From: an uncultured delta proteobacterium
GTDB lineage: Bacteria > Myxococcota_A > Polyangia > Polyangiales > Polyangiaceae
Assembly: GCA_903906315.1 (NCBI GenBank)
Contig: CAIVJW010000132.1
Coordinates: 163,886-227,885 of the forward strand
Reading direction: 5' to 3'
DNA length: 64,000 nucleotides
A model generated the notes under the pieces. That model had not been told where the DNA came from. It saw nothing but the letters and a program-made list of their open reading frames with translations, and ran no database searches. Positions 1 to 11,299 of this stretch are shown one piece after another. Position 1 is the stretch's first letter. Each line of letters begins with the position of its first letter. The position numbers and the translations under genes are program-made.

Positions 1-218
1 CCGGCGACGACCCCGCCCCCCTTCGAGTCGACGGGCGCCTCGGCCGACCTGGCAGTCGGCGGCGTCGCCGAGGCGATCGCCGACGCCGACCCGACCGCCG
101 TCGTGCGCACGGTCGCCGCCTGCGCGCTCGGGGCGGTCAGGGGCGGCGACGGCTTGGCATCGTCGCAGGCTCCGAGCGAAGCGAGGAACAACGTCGCGAG
201 CCCGAGTTCGAAACGCAT
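1..218 (-). CDS. Putative lipoprotein, 5' part only (runs off left edge)
   Basis: Read on the minus strand, an ATG at 218-216 opens a frame with no stop up to the window edge (72 codons). It is preceded by AAGGAG five bases upstream, a strong Shine-Dalgarno sequence. The product begins MRFELGLATLFLASLGACDD: a short signal peptide with lipobox LGAC (Cys at residue 18) followed by two Asp. The next 50 residues are rich in Ala, Ser, Thr and Pro, typical of a flexible linker after a lipid anchor. The functional domain lies beyond the edge, so no role can be assigned. It is downstream of nuoN on the same strand, about 100 bases away, and separated from it by a hairpin, so it may be a separate transcript. 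Confidence 0.72.
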   Translation of the reverse strand, partial: MRFELGLATLFLASLGACDDAKPSPPLTAPSAQAATVRTTAVGSASAIASATPPTARSAEAPVDSKGGGVVA

Positions 219-230
219 CCGAGCTCCTTG

Positions 231-252
231 CGGTGGCGAGTCGCCGCCACCG
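231..252 (-). terminator. Candidate hairpin downstream of nuoN
   Basis: CGGTGGCG and CGCCACCG form a perfect 8-bp stem around a 6-base loop, 65 bases after the nuoN stop and just before the ribosome binding site of the lipoprotein gene. There is no T-tract, so it could be a Rho-independent terminator of the poor GC-rich kind or only a structure in the leader. Confidence 0.35.
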
Positions 253-316
253 GATGCCTGAAGCGCGGGCGGCGCCTCCGACGGCCACCGCCCGTTGGTT
301 CGTGGGTGAGCGGAGG

Positions 317-1837
317 TCAGCGTGCCGTGAGCGCAGCCTGCACGGCGAGCTCGATCGGCGTCGTGGGCCAGATGCCGAGCGCGAGCACGAGCACACCGGC
401 GATGACGAGCGCGCCCACGACGTATCCCGAGCGCATCGGCTTCGCGATCGGCGCGCCCGGCGCGGGATCACGCATGTACATGTAGACCAGCACGCGGAGG
501 TAGTAGTAGGCGGCCAGGGCGCTGTTGAGCAGGAGCACGATCGCGAGCGGATAGAGCCCCGCCCCGATCGTCGTCTTCGCGACGTACCACTTGCCGAAGA
601 AGCCGGCGGTCGGCGGCACACCGGTGAGCGACAGCAGGAACAGCGTGAAGGCGATCGCGACCGCCGGATGGCGCTTGCCGAGCCCCGCGAGGTCCTCGTA
701 GCTCACCGCCTCGGCCCCGCGGCTACCGCACAGCACGAGCGCGCCGAACGCGCCGATCGTCGAGACGGTGTACGCGAGGAGATAGTACATCACGCTCGCC
801 TGGGCCTCCTCGCTCGCCCTCGGGATCGTCGCGACCGCGACGAGCACGTATCCGGCGTGCGCGATGCTCGAGTAGGCGAGCATCCTCTTCACCGACTCCT
901 GCCGCCCAGCGACCAGGTTCGCGCCCGTCATGGTCACCACGGCGAGGAGCGCGAGCACCGGCGGCCAGCCAGCGGCCCACGACGCCAGCGCGCCATCGCC
1001 GAAGCCACCCACCAGCACACGGAGCATCATCGCGAACGCCGCCGTCTTGACCGCGACCGCCATGTAGCCCGTAGCCGGCGTCGGCGCGCCCTCGTAGGCG
1101 TCGGGCGTCCACATGTGGAACGGCACCGCGCTCACCTTGAACGCGAGGCCACAGAGGATCAGCGCCGCGGCGACGAGAACCAGCGCGAGGTTCGCCGGCT
1201 TGGCGGCCGCAGGGTGCATGATCGCCGCACGGATCCCAGCCAGGTCCGTGTGCCCCGTCGCGCCATAGAGCAGCGCTCCGCCGTAGAGCAGCAGCACCGC
1301 CGCGAACGACCCGAGCAGGAAGTACTTCACTGCGGCCTCGGTGCTGCGCGGCGAGGTGCGTCGGAAGCCCGTCAGCGCGTAGACCGCGAGCGACATCGTC
1401 TCGAGCGCGATGAACAGCGAGAGCAGGTCGCCAGCCGCCGCGAGGAGGATCGCCCCGACGGTGCCGAACGTGAGCAGCGGGTAGAACTCGCCGCGGTCGA
1501 GCTTGTGCTCCGGTAGGTACCCGCCCGCCAGGAGCGCCGCGAGGGCGCCGCCGAGGCAGATGGTGAACGTGAAGAACAGCGTGAACCGGTCCGCCACGTA
1601 GTACGGCGCGAGTCCCGGCAGCGTCTCGAGCTTTTCGGGGCCGACCATCCACACGGCGGCCGCCATGATGGCCCCGGCGAGCAGCGTCACGGCCGTCCCG
1701 AGCGCGAGCTCGGAGGACGGGCCCGTGTGGCGGACGTCCCCTTCCTCACGTCGGTGCGAGAACGCCTCCGCGAGCATCAGCAACACCCCGCCGAGAGCGA
1801 CGACGAGGAGGGGCGAGATGGCCATCAAGCGGGTCAC
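317..1837 (-). CDS. nuoN: NADH-quinone oxidoreductase subunit N
   Basis: Membrane-arm, antiporter-like subunit of respiratory complex I, which helps couple NADH:quinone electron transfer to proton pumping. The 506-residue product is hydrophobic throughout, with about 14 membrane segments, close to the usual NuoN length. Typical landmarks are visible: the Glu-bearing helix LETMSLAVYAL and the Lys-bearing helix with FKVSAVPFHMWTPDAYEGAP. The GTG start at 1837 overlaps the nuoM stop as GTGA, so translation is probably coupled. It is the last gene of the nuoEFJKLMN run on this strand. Family assignment is secure. Confidence 0.97.
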   Translation of the reverse strand: MTRLMAISPLLVVALGGVLLMLAEAFSHRREEGDVRHTGPSSELALGTAVTLLAGAIMAAAVWMVGPEKLETLPGLAPYYVADRFTLFFTFTICLGGALAALLAGGYLPEHKLDRGEFYPLLTFGTVGAILLAAAGDLLSLFIALETMSLAVYALTGFRRTSPRSTEAAVKYFLLGSFAAVLLLYGGALLYGATGHTDLAGIRAAIMHPAAAKPANLALVLVAAALILCGLAFKVSAVPFHMWTPDAYEGAPTPATGYMAVAVKTAAFAMMLRVLVGGFGDGALASWAAGWPPVLALLAVVTMTGANLVAGRQESVKRMLAYSSIAHAGYVLVAVATIPRASEEAQASVMYYLLAYTVSTIGAFGALVLCGSRGAEAVSYEDLAGLGKRHPAVAIAFTLFLLSLTGVPPTAGFFGKWYVAKTTIGAGLYPLAIVLLLNSALAAYYYLRVLVYMYMRDPAPGAPIAKPMRSGYVVGALVIAGVLVLALGIWPTTPIELAVQAALTAR

Positions 1838-3686
1838 TTTGCGCCTCCGTTGGCCGCGTCGTTCTTCGCGTGCGGCTCAGCGTCCTTCGGGCCGGTCATG
1901 CGGCTCGGCGATCCGTCGAGGAACGCCGGGGAGAAGACGTCCTCGGGAAGGAGCTTTGCGTCCTTCTCGTCCGAGTAGAGGACCGCCTGACCCGACACCG
2001 TCTTGAACTGGCTGTGGTGCATGTCGATCGCGTCCTTCATCCGGTCGAGGAACACGCCCGGGAAGAAGCCGATCACGAAGATCATGACGATCAGGGGGGC
2101 GAGCGCGAGCGCTTCGCGCGGCGTCAGGTCGGGCAGGTGCTTGTTCTTCGGATTGGTGAGCGGTCCGAAGAACATCTTCTGAACGACGCCGAGCATGTAG
2201 ACGGCTGACAGGATGACGCCAGCGGCCGCGCCCACGGTGTGAATGCCGCCGAAGACGCCGAGCCGCTCCGAGACGTACGTGCCGCTGATGACGAGGAACT
2301 CGCCGATGAACCCGTTGGTCCCCGGCACGCCCACGCTGGCGAACGTCACGATCAGGAAGAGCGTGGCGTAAGCGGGCATCACCTTGGCGAGGCCGCCGAA
2401 CTCATCGACCTGGCGCGTGTGTCGACGGTCGTAGATCACGCCGACGAGCAAGAAGAGGGCGCCCGTCGAGATCCCGTGGTTGACCATCTGCAGCACGGCG
2501 CCTTGCATTCCGCTCGGCGTGGCGCCGAACAGACCGAGCATGACGTAGCCGAGGTGAGCGACCGACGAATACGCGACCAACCGCTTCACGTCCTGCTGCT
2601 TCCACGCGACCAGCGCGCCGTACAGGACGCCGCCGAGGACCGCGACGCCCGCGAGGTTGGCTGCGAGGCTCGAGGCCGGTCCGGCGAAGAGGCCCATCGA
2701 GAAGCGCAGGTACGCGTACGTTCCGAGCTTCAGCAGCACGGCCGCCAGGATCACGGAGCCGCCGGTCGGCGCCTCCGTGTGCGCATCCGGCAACCACGTG
2801 TGCACCGGCCACATCGGGACCTTGATGAAGAAGGCCAGCGAGAAGGCCCAGAAGCAAAGCATCTGTGCCGGCCGCGCGAGCACCACGCGGGAGAGATCGA
2901 TGTAGTCGAACGACCACTGCCCCGTGAGCTTCTGGTTCGCCCACACGAGGTAGAGGATCGCCGCGAGGAGCAGCACCGACCCCACCATCGTATAGATGAA
3001 GAACTTCACCGCCGCCTTGATGCGATCGGTCCCGCCCCAGATGCCGATCATCAGGTACATAGGCACCAGGACCAGCTCCCAGAACACGTAGAAGACGAAG
3101 AGGTCGAGCGCGACGAACGCGCCGATCATCGCCCCCTCGAGGAACAGGAGCGCGATGCACAGCTCCTTGATCCGCGTCTTGATCGAGCCGAACGACGCGA
3201 ACGCCGCGATCGGGGTGATGAACGTGGCGAGGATGACGAGCCAGAGGCTGATCCCGTCGACCGCGACGTGGTAGCGGATGCCGAGACCCGGCATCCAATC
3301 CTTCGAGTAGTTGAAGTGCCAGCCTGCCGTCATCGGGACCGTGAGCAGCCCGAGCGAGGCGAGGAACGCGGCGGCCATGACCACCAGCGTGAAGCCCCGG
3401 ACCAGCGAGAGGAGCTGGCGCGGCATGAACATGACCACGACGCCGCCGACGAGCGGCAGGCCGACGATCAGGTTCAAGAGGTGAGGCCACTCCTCGGGCG
3501 CCTTCGCGCCCTCCGCCACCACCGCGGGCAGCTCGGACGGCCAGAGCCATTTCACCGAAGCGAGGCCGATAGCCGCGATGAAGCCGAGCGCCACCCGTTG
3601 CCTGGGCGACATCTCGCGTGGCACGAACGCTGCGACGATACCCGCGAGGATCGCCGGCCAGATCGCGAAGAGGAAGTCCGTCGCGC

Positions 3687-3690
<4 letters not shown>
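1834..3690 (-). CDS. nuoM: NADH-quinone oxidoreductase subunit M
   Basis: Second antiporter-like proton-pumping subunit of complex I in the cytoplasmic membrane. The essential Glu is in WELVLVPMYLMIGIWGG and the central Lys in KVPMWPVHTWLPDAHTEAPT, both as in characterised NuoM proteins. At 618 residues it is about 100 longer than the Escherichia coli protein. Part of the excess is a hydrophilic C-terminal tail of about 70 residues ending in a Lys/Asn/Ala-rich stretch. GTG start at 3690 overlaps the nuoL stop (GTGA); its own stop overlaps the nuoN start in the same way. Confidence 0.97.
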
Positions 3691-6260
<2,570 letters not shown>

Positions 6261-6266
6261 GGGTCA

Positions 6267-6578
6267 CTAGTTCCTGAGCAGGTCGGCGTCGTCGGAGCGA
6301 ATCGTCCGACGCACGCGGAAGAAGGCCAGCACGATGGCGAGACCGACGGCGGCTTCGGCGGCCGCGACCGCGATGACGAAGAACGCGAAGATCTGGCCGG
6401 CGTGGTTCTCGGGGCGGAACCGGTTGTAGGCGACGAGCGTCAGGTTCGTCGCGTTGAGCATGAGCTCGATGCTCATCAGGAGCACCAGCAGGTTCCTGCG
6501 CAGCAGGAAGCCCACGGCCCCGATGACGAAGAGCAGCGCGGCGACCAAGAGGAAGTACTCGAGAGGGATGCTGTTCAC
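6267..6578 (-). CDS. nuoK: NADH-quinone oxidoreductase subunit K
   Basis: Small three-helix subunit of the complex I membrane arm that carries part of the central proton path. The 103-residue product starts at GTG 6578 (VNSIPLEYFLLVAALLF) and contains both conserved membrane Glu positions, in SIELMLNATNLTLVAYNR and in AVAAAEAAVGLAIV. The start is fixed by its GTGA overlap with the nuoJ stop and by the normal family length of about 100 residues; the reading frame is open much further upstream, but that part is the shadow of nuoJ and nuoF. Confidence 0.96.
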   Translation of the reverse strand: MNSIPLEYFLLVAALLFVIGAVGFLLRRNLLVLLMSIELMLNATNLTLVAYNRFRPENHAGQIFAFFVIAVAAAEAAVGLAIVLAFFRVRRTIRSDDADLLRN

Positions 6579-7189
6579 GAGTGCGCCTCCTTGGGCGTGG
6601 GGCGACGCGAGGGGGCCTTCTCCGGCGCGGCCTCGGGCTCCTCGCCCTTCGGCGTTGCGACGGCGAGCGTGGGATCGGGCTGCTTGCCGCGCGCGACCGC
6701 GATGGCGCCGACGATCGCGACCAGCAGCAGGGCGCCGCTGAACTCGAGCGGGGCGATGCTGGACGTGAAGAGCTCCTTGCCGACGGCCTCGATGGTGCCG
6801 AACCCGGCCGGCTGCGTGGCGAGCGTGGTCGTCGCGCCCTTGGTCGCGCGAAGCACGAGCGCGAGCACGCCCGTCGCCGAAAGCAGGAACGTCGCCGCGC
6901 CGAGGTAGCGCGAGATCGCCGACCGCGCGTCCGCTGGCGACTGTGCGGCGGGGCCGAGGAGCATGATCACGAACAGGAAGAGGACGACGACCGCGCCCGC
7001 GTACACGAGCACCTGGATCGCGGCGAGGAACTCGGCCGCAAGCAGCAGGAACATGCCGGCGATGCCGAGGATGCTCACCAGCAGCGCGATCGCGCTGCGG
7101 ATCGGGTTCTTCGACGCGACCGTGCCGAGCCCGCCGCCGAGGACGAGCAGCGTCGACAGGGCGAAGATGCCGAAGTCGAGCGCCTTCAC
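6575..7189 (-). CDS. nuoJ: NADH-quinone oxidoreductase subunit J
   Basis: Complex I membrane-arm subunit with five predicted helices, 204 residues, involved in the conformational coupling next to the quinone site. The third-helix signature AAIQVLVYAGAVVVLFLFVIML is typical of NuoJ. The C-terminal 30 residues are charged and hydrophilic (EEPEAAPEKAPSRRPT) and probably disordered in the cytoplasm. GTG start at 7189 overlaps the nuoF stop, and its stop overlaps the nuoK start, both as GTGA. The gene directly follows nuoF, with nuoG, H and I missing between them. Confidence 0.96.
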   Translation of the reverse strand: MKALDFGIFALSTLLVLGGGLGTVASKNPIRSAIALLVSILGIAGMFLLLAAEFLAAIQVLVYAGAVVVLFLFVIMLLGPAAQSPADARSAISRYLGAATFLLSATGVLALVLRATKGATTTLATQPAGFGTIEAVGKELFTSSIAPLEFSGALLLVAIVGAIAVARGKQPDPTLAVATPKGEEPEAAPEKAPSRRPTPKEAHS

Positions 7190-8532
7190 GTGAGCCTCCG
7201 GGTGGACGACTTGCCGCCGGTCCTGACGAAATCCTCGAGCTCCGGGCGGAACTTCCGCAGGAAGCCGAGCGCCGGCATCGCCGTGCCCTCACCGAAGGCG
7301 CAGATCGTGTTGCCCATGATGTTGTCTGCGATCTCGTGCAGTTGGTCGAGCTCCTCGAGCGTGCCCTCACCCGCGACGATGCGGTCGAGGATGCGGAAGA
7401 TCCAGGCGCTCCCCTCGCGGCAGGGCGTGCACTGGCCGCACGACTCATGACGGTAGAACCGCATGAGGTTGTGGAAGGCGAGGACCGGGTCGACGCGGTC
7501 GCTCAGCACGATCGCGCAGCACGTCCCGAGCATCGTGCCGAGCGCGCGGAACGTGTCGACGCCCATCGGCACGTCGAGCACGCTCTTGCCGTGCCACGGG
7601 TGGATCGGCGACTTCGGGTCCGGCGCGTTGACGAGCTCGTCGGCGCGGAGGATCGGGCAGGAGGATCCGCCCGGGATCACGGCGAGGAGCTCTCCGTCCA
7701 CGCCGCCGCCCAGCTCGTAGATGAGGTCGCGCAGCGTGACGCCGACGCAGGCCTCGAAGACGCCGGGCTTCTTCACGTGGCCGCTGACCCCGTACAGCCG
7801 GCAGCCGCCGTCTCGCAGGTTGTGCAGGTCGGACAGCTTCGAGAAGGCGTCGCCGCCCATCGCGAGCACGGTCGGGACGGCCGCGATGGTCTCCAGGTTG
7901 TTGACGGTCGACGGCATGCCGAACGCGCCGACCTGCGCGGGAAACGGCGGCTTGAGTCGGGGCTCGCCTCGCTTGCCCTCAAGCGAGTTGAGGAGCGCGG
8001 TCTCCTCCCCGCAGATGTATGCGCCGGCGCCCGTGTGGACGTAGACCTCGACCGGATAGTCGAGGCCGAACGGCTTCGCGCCGAGGTAGCCCTTGGCCTT
8101 CGCCTCTTCGATCGCGCCCCACAGGCGCTCCTTCGAGAGGTGCAGCTCGTCGCGGACGTAGATGTACGCGGCGTGTGCGCCGATGCCGAAGCAGCCGATG
8201 ATGCAACCCTCCACGATCGCGTGAGGGTTCTTCTCCATCAGCGTCCGGTCCTTGAAGGTGCCCGGTTCGCCTTCGTCGGCGTTGATGACGAGGTAGTGAG
8301 GGCGCTCCGGCTTGGGCGGCCAAGGCATGAAGCTCCACTTCACGCCCATCGCGAAGCCGGCACCGCCGCGGCCGCGGAGGTTGGCCGCCTTCATGTCGTC
8401 GACGAGCGCCTCGCGAGGCATGCGGAGGGCGCGGCGGGCCTGCTCGTAGCCGCCCTCCTTCTCGTAGGCGGGGAGCTTGTGGCCGTCGGGCAGGCCGTAG
8501 TTCTTCGTCAGGTAGTTCGTCGGACGCAGCAT
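7186..8532 (-). CDS. nuoF: NADH-quinone oxidoreductase subunit F (NADH/FMN/4Fe-4S)
   Basis: NADH-binding flavoprotein of the complex I peripheral arm, 448 residues. It takes hydride from NADH onto FMN and passes electrons to a 4Fe-4S cluster. Visible motifs are the NADH-binding GRGGAGFAMGVKW, the FMN-site NADEGEPGTFKDR, and the cluster ligands SCGQCTPCREGS with the fourth Cys in NTICAFG. I chose ATG 8532 (MLRPTNYLTKNYG) because it overlaps the nuoE stop by one base (TGATG) and gives the family length. The open frame extends to 8766, but that stretch is the nuoE shadow. Confidence 0.97.
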   Translation of the reverse strand: MLRPTNYLTKNYGLPDGHKLPAYEKEGGYEQARRALRMPREALVDDMKAANLRGRGGAGFAMGVKWSFMPWPPKPERPHYLVINADEGEPGTFKDRTLMEKNPHAIVEGCIIGCFGIGAHAAYIYVRDELHLSKERLWGAIEEAKAKGYLGAKPFGLDYPVEVYVHTGAGAYICGEETALLNSLEGKRGEPRLKPPFPAQVGAFGMPSTVNNLETIAAVPTVLAMGGDAFSKLSDLHNLRDGGCRLYGVSGHVKKPGVFEACVGVTLRDLIYELGGGVDGELLAVIPGGSSCPILRADELVNAPDPKSPIHPWHGKSVLDVPMGVDTFRALGTMLGTCCAIVLSDRVDPVLAFHNLMRFYRHESCGQCTPCREGSAWIFRILDRIVAGEGTLEELDQLHEIADNIMGNTICAFGEGTAMPALGFLRKFRPELEDFVRTGGKSSTRRLT

Positions 8533-9014
8533 CAGGACCTCTGGAGCTCGTCGAGGATCCGGTCGACATCGGCGAGGGTGAGGTTCTCGTGGTACGTCTT
8601 GTCGACCTGCATCATCGGGCCCTGCCCGCAGGCGGCCAGGCACTCGGCGGTGCGCAGGGTGATCTTGCCGTCCTTCGTGGTCTCCCCGGGGTGGATGCCG
8701 AGGCGCTTCTCGCAGTGCGAGAGGACGCTCTCCGCTCCCCGCAGCGCGCAGCTCAGCGTGCGGCACACCCAGACCTGGTGCTTGCCGACGGGGTGCTGGT
8801 TGAACAGCGTGTAGAAGGTGACCACACCTTTCACATGCGCGGAGGACACGCCGAGCCGTTCGGCCACCACCTGCATGATCTCCTCGGAGATCCAGCCGTG
8901 CTCGTCCTGGTACACGTGAAGTACAGGGATCAGCGCGGCTTGCCGGTTGGGGTAGCGCGAGAGGATTTGCTCGACTTGCCGCTCGCGCTCGGGGCGTAGA
9001 GCGATTTGACTCAT
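8532..9014 (-). CDS. nuoE: NADH-quinone oxidoreductase subunit E (2Fe-2S)
   Basis: Peripheral-arm subunit carrying the N1a-type 2Fe-2S cluster; it forms the NADH dehydrogenase tip with NuoF and NuoG. The 160-residue protein has a thioredoxin-like fold with cluster Cys at 84, 89, 125 and 129 (CX4C...CX3C, in VCRTLSCAL and ECLAACG). ATG 9014 gives MSQIALRPERERQ, the usual N-terminal helix start. It is the first gene of the operon; a well-matched promoter lies about 145 bases upstream. Longer in-frame starts up to 9236 would add an unrelated Arg/Pro-rich stretch. Confidence 0.96.
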   Translation of the reverse strand: MSQIALRPERERQVEQILSRYPNRQAALIPVLHVYQDEHGWISEEIMQVVAERLGVSSAHVKGVVTFYTLFNQHPVGKHQVWVCRTLSCALRGAESVLSHCEKRLGIHPGETTKDGKITLRTAECLAACGQGPMMQVDKTYHENLTLADVDRILDELQRS

Positions 9015-9156
9015 CGTCTGGGCCGACCTGGGTGAGTGGGGGCTCCCGGTACGTCGTGGGAAGCTCCGACCCGACGACGCCTGCCGGGCAGCCCCACGTG
9101 CTGGGGAGAGACCACGACAGTGCGGACCGGGCGGACCGCGACGGGAAGCGGCGCGC

Positions 9157-9185
9157 ACGCTAGTGAGGCCCCCCCATCGTGTCAA
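9157..9185 (-). promoter_or_regulatory. Sigma70-type promoter of the nuoEFJKLMN operon
   Basis: On the minus strand TTGACA (9185-9180), a perfect -35 box, is followed after exactly 17 bases by TAGCGT (9162-9157), which matches the -10 consensus at T1, A2 and T6. Transcription would begin near 9150 and give a leader of about 135 bases before nuoE. Confidence 0.6.
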
Positions 9186-9349
9186 GGTGCGCGATGGGCG
9201 CGGTCTGGCTCCGGATTTCGGCCGTCCGGCACGCACATCACGCGGCGGAAGTCACCTCCGCTCGGCGCTCGTTCCCGGTAAGGTGACCCGGCTCGGCTCC
9301 CGGGTCGTCCGACGTCGACCGAAATCCAGACGCCGGAGTCGCCTTTCGC

Positions 9350-9379
9350 TTGAGGTACCCCGCCTCCTTCCGATACGCT
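9350..9379 (+). promoter_or_regulatory. Candidate promoter of the zinc-ribbon membrane protein gene
   Basis: TTGAGG (9350-9355) and TACGCT (9374-9379) are separated by 18 bases, with 3 of 6 matches in the -10 box. Expected start near 9386, about 57 bases ahead of the GTG at 9443. Confidence 0.35.
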
Positions 9380-9442
9380 TCCGCGCACTTTCGCAGCGCG
9401 GCATCAAGCGCGGCGGCAAAATGAACCTCACGGAGGTGGTGC

Positions 9443-10792
9443 GTGTTCTGTCCGAACTGTGGGACGCAAAACTCCGAAACGGCGTCCACGTGCACGAAGT
9501 GCGGCTTCAACTTGAAGGGCGCCGCCGCCCCGAAGTTCAAGGGCACGATGCTGATGAACCAGCAGCCGGCGATGCCGCCGCAACAGCCGGCTCAGCGGCC
9601 GGTTGGCCCTCCGCCCGCCGCACCGCCGCCGAGCGCAGGTCCTTCTCAAGGCCTGGCGGGCACCGTGGTCGGCGTGGCGCCGGCGGGCCTGGGCGCGGCA
9701 GCGGGACCGCCGCCCGCTCCGCCGCCGCCCGGGCCGCCGCAAGGCTTCGGGCAGCCTGCGTACGGGGGGGCCGCTGCCGCTCCCGGTGGGTACGGTGCGC
9801 CGCAGCCACCCCAGCAGCCGGTCAACCCGCTCGGCGGCACGATGGCCATCGACATGCCGCCGCCGGGCTTCGGTCCGCCAGGAGGCTTCGGCCCGTCGCA
9901 GGGGCCCCCTCAGGGGGCGTTCCCGCCGCCCGCCGGTCCACCTGCGGGCGGCGGATTCGGCGCTGCACCTCCTGGGCAGCAGGGGTTCGGCGGTCCTTCG
10001 GCCGGCGTCCCGGGGGGGTACGGGGCCCCGCCCGCGGGGCCGGGCGGGTTCGGGTCGGACCCGGGCCAGGGCGGGTTCGGCGGTCCTCCGGCCGGCGGTC
10101 AGCCTGGCTTCGGTGGCCCGCCCGGCGGTTCGGGCGGCTTCGGTCCGCCTGCGGGCGCTCCGCCCGGTTTCGGTGGCCCGCCAGGGGGCGCTCCGCCCGG
10201 CTTCGGCGGCCCCCCTCCGGGCGGTCAGCCGGGTTTTGGCGGGCCCGACCCGATGGGAGGGCAGCCCGGAGGCTTCGGGGCTCCCCAGCCTGGTGGCTAC
10301 GGCGCCCCTCCGGCGCAGCAGGGCTTCGGAGGTGACCCGTTCGGCGCGCAGCCCGGTGGGATGGGCGGCGCGATGATTCAGGCGGGCGGGCAGTACGGTG
10401 GTGCACCAGGCGGGGGCTTTGGCGCCCCGCTGGGCGCGCCTGGCGGCGGCATGGGCTCTGGCGGTGGCGGCCCGCGCGGGGAGATGCGAAACCCCGTGAT
10501 GGTGCTCGTGATCTCGATGATCTGCTGCGTTTACGGCTTCATCCAGCTCTGGTCGATGCTGTCGGAGCTCAAGGAGTACACGCGGGACGAGTCCTTCGCT
10601 CCGTGGCAGGTGCTCATTCCCGTCCTGAACATCTATTTCCTCTTCATCAAGGTTCCGGAGCAGGTCAACAAGGCCAAGCAGATGGCCGGCTCCCGCAACC
10701 CGCAGAACGCCGGCATCCTGCTCTACATTCTCATCCCGTACTTCGCGCTCGCGAAGGACCTCAACGAGGTCTGGGATCCGAACGCCAGCTGA
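9443..10792 (+). CDS. Zinc-ribbon, Gly/Pro/Phe-rich, two-helix membrane protein (DUF4234-like)
   Basis: The product has 449 residues. The GTG start at 9443 is supported by GGAGG at 9432-9436. Residues 1-22 are a zinc ribbon with two CxxC pairs (FCPNCG...TCTKCG). From about residue 35 to 345 comes a low-complexity region of Pro, Gly, Gln and Ala with many GFG, GYG and FGGPPGG repeats and no charge, surely disordered. The last 100 residues (from MRNPVMVLVISMICC) hold two membrane segments separated by LKEYTRDESFAPWQVLIP and resemble DUF4234 proteins. Function unknown. It is followed 10 bases later by a DUF2752 membrane protein, a second small membrane family, suggesting joint action. The repeat region makes antisense and shifted frames look open; they are shadows. 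Confidence 0.88.
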   Translation: MFCPNCGTQNSETASTCTKCGFNLKGAAAPKFKGTMLMNQQPAMPPQQPAQRPVGPPPAAPPPSAGPSQGLAGTVVGVAPAGLGAAAGPPPAPPPPGPPQGFGQPAYGGAAAAPGGYGAPQPPQQPVNPLGGTMAIDMPPPGFGPPGGFGPSQGPPQGAFPPPAGPPAGGGFGAAPPGQQGFGGPSAGVPGGYGAPPAGPGGFGSDPGQGGFGGPPAGGQPGFGGPPGGSGGFGPPAGAPPGFGGPPGGAPPGFGGPPPGGQPGFGGPDPMGGQPGGFGAPQPGGYGAPPAQQGFGGDPFGAQPGGMGGAMIQAGGQYGGAPGGGFGAPLGAPGGGMGSGGGGPRGEMRNPVMVLVISMICCVYGFIQLWSMLSELKEYTRDESFAPWQVLIPVLNIYFLFIKVPEQVNKAKQMAGSRNPQNAGILLYILIPYFALAKDLNEVWDPNAS

Positions 10793-10802
10793 CCGAACGA
10801 CC

Positions 10803-11234
10803 GTGACCGTTCCCGGCGCGTGGGCCGCGCCGCTCGACGCGGCGCGGCCCACGGGGCGTGCGGCTCGGTTGGCGCTCGTCGCTTTGGTCGGTGCGTTGGC
10901 GGTCCTCGCCAACGCGCCGATGTGTCCCTTCGCAGCCGTCACAGGGCACCCTTGTCCCGGCTGCGGGCTGACGCGCGCGACACTTTCGATCGTCCACGGC
11001 CAATTCGCCCAGGCCTTCCAGCTGCACCCGTTGTCGTTCGTCGTCTCGCCCCTCGCTGCGGTGGGCGGGGTGGTCAACGCGGTGAGCTACGTTCGCTCCG
11101 GGCGCTGGTCGGCTGTGGAGGGGCTGCGTGGCCGATGGGTCACGGGCGGCGCTGTCGCGCTCGGGGCGATCATGATCGCGCTCTGGCTGGCGCGCTTCCT
11201 CGGAGCGTTCGGCGGCCCGGTCGCCGTCGGTTGA
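10803..11234 (+). CDS. DUF2752 family membrane protein
   Basis: A 143-residue protein with three predicted membrane segments (about 22-38, 70-95 and 113-135). The family signature is clear: CPFAAVTGHPCPGCGLTRA, with three Cys in a short extracytoplasmic or membrane-edge loop, as in DUF2752 proteins, whose function is not established. The GTG start at 10803 lies 10 bases after the stop of the zinc-ribbon gene, so both are probably one transcript. It converges on mutS, with a hairpin between them. Confidence 0.85.
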   Translation: MTVPGAWAAPLDAARPTGRAARLALVALVGALAVLANAPMCPFAAVTGHPCPGCGLTRATLSIVHGQFAQAFQLHPLSFVVSPLAAVGGVVNAVSYVRSGRWSAVEGLRGRWVTGGAVALGAIMIALWLARFLGAFGGPVAVG

Positions 11235-11256
11235 CCGCCCTCCCGGGCTTCACCTA

Positions 11257-11290
11257 CCGGCCCGCGCGGTCTCAGCGCGATCACGGCCGG
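11257..11290. terminator. Bidirectional hairpin between DUF2752 gene and mutS
   Basis: CCGGCC-CGCGC pairs with GCGCG-(5-base bulge)-GGCCGG around a 7-base loop (11268-11274). It sits in the 65-base gap between two convergent genes, where a shared terminator is expected. Confidence 0.45.
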
Positions 11291-11299
11291 CGCGCGTCG

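Larger units (their letters stand above)
9015..9442. other. Divergent intergenic region between nuoE and the zinc-ribbon gene
   Basis: No gene seen in these 428 bases. It holds the nuo promoter on the minus strand (9157-9185) and a weaker promoter candidate on the plus strand (9350-9379). The presumed nuo leader contains a small hairpin, CCCCA-CGTGC-TGGGG, around 9095-9109. Minus-strand open frames here run antisense into the start of the next gene and look like shadows. Confidence 0.6.

Noticed and set aside
9238..9546. 102-residue minus-strand frame across the start of the zinc-ribbon gene
   Set aside because: It overlaps a well-supported gene start antisense and crosses the promoter region; no ribosome site.
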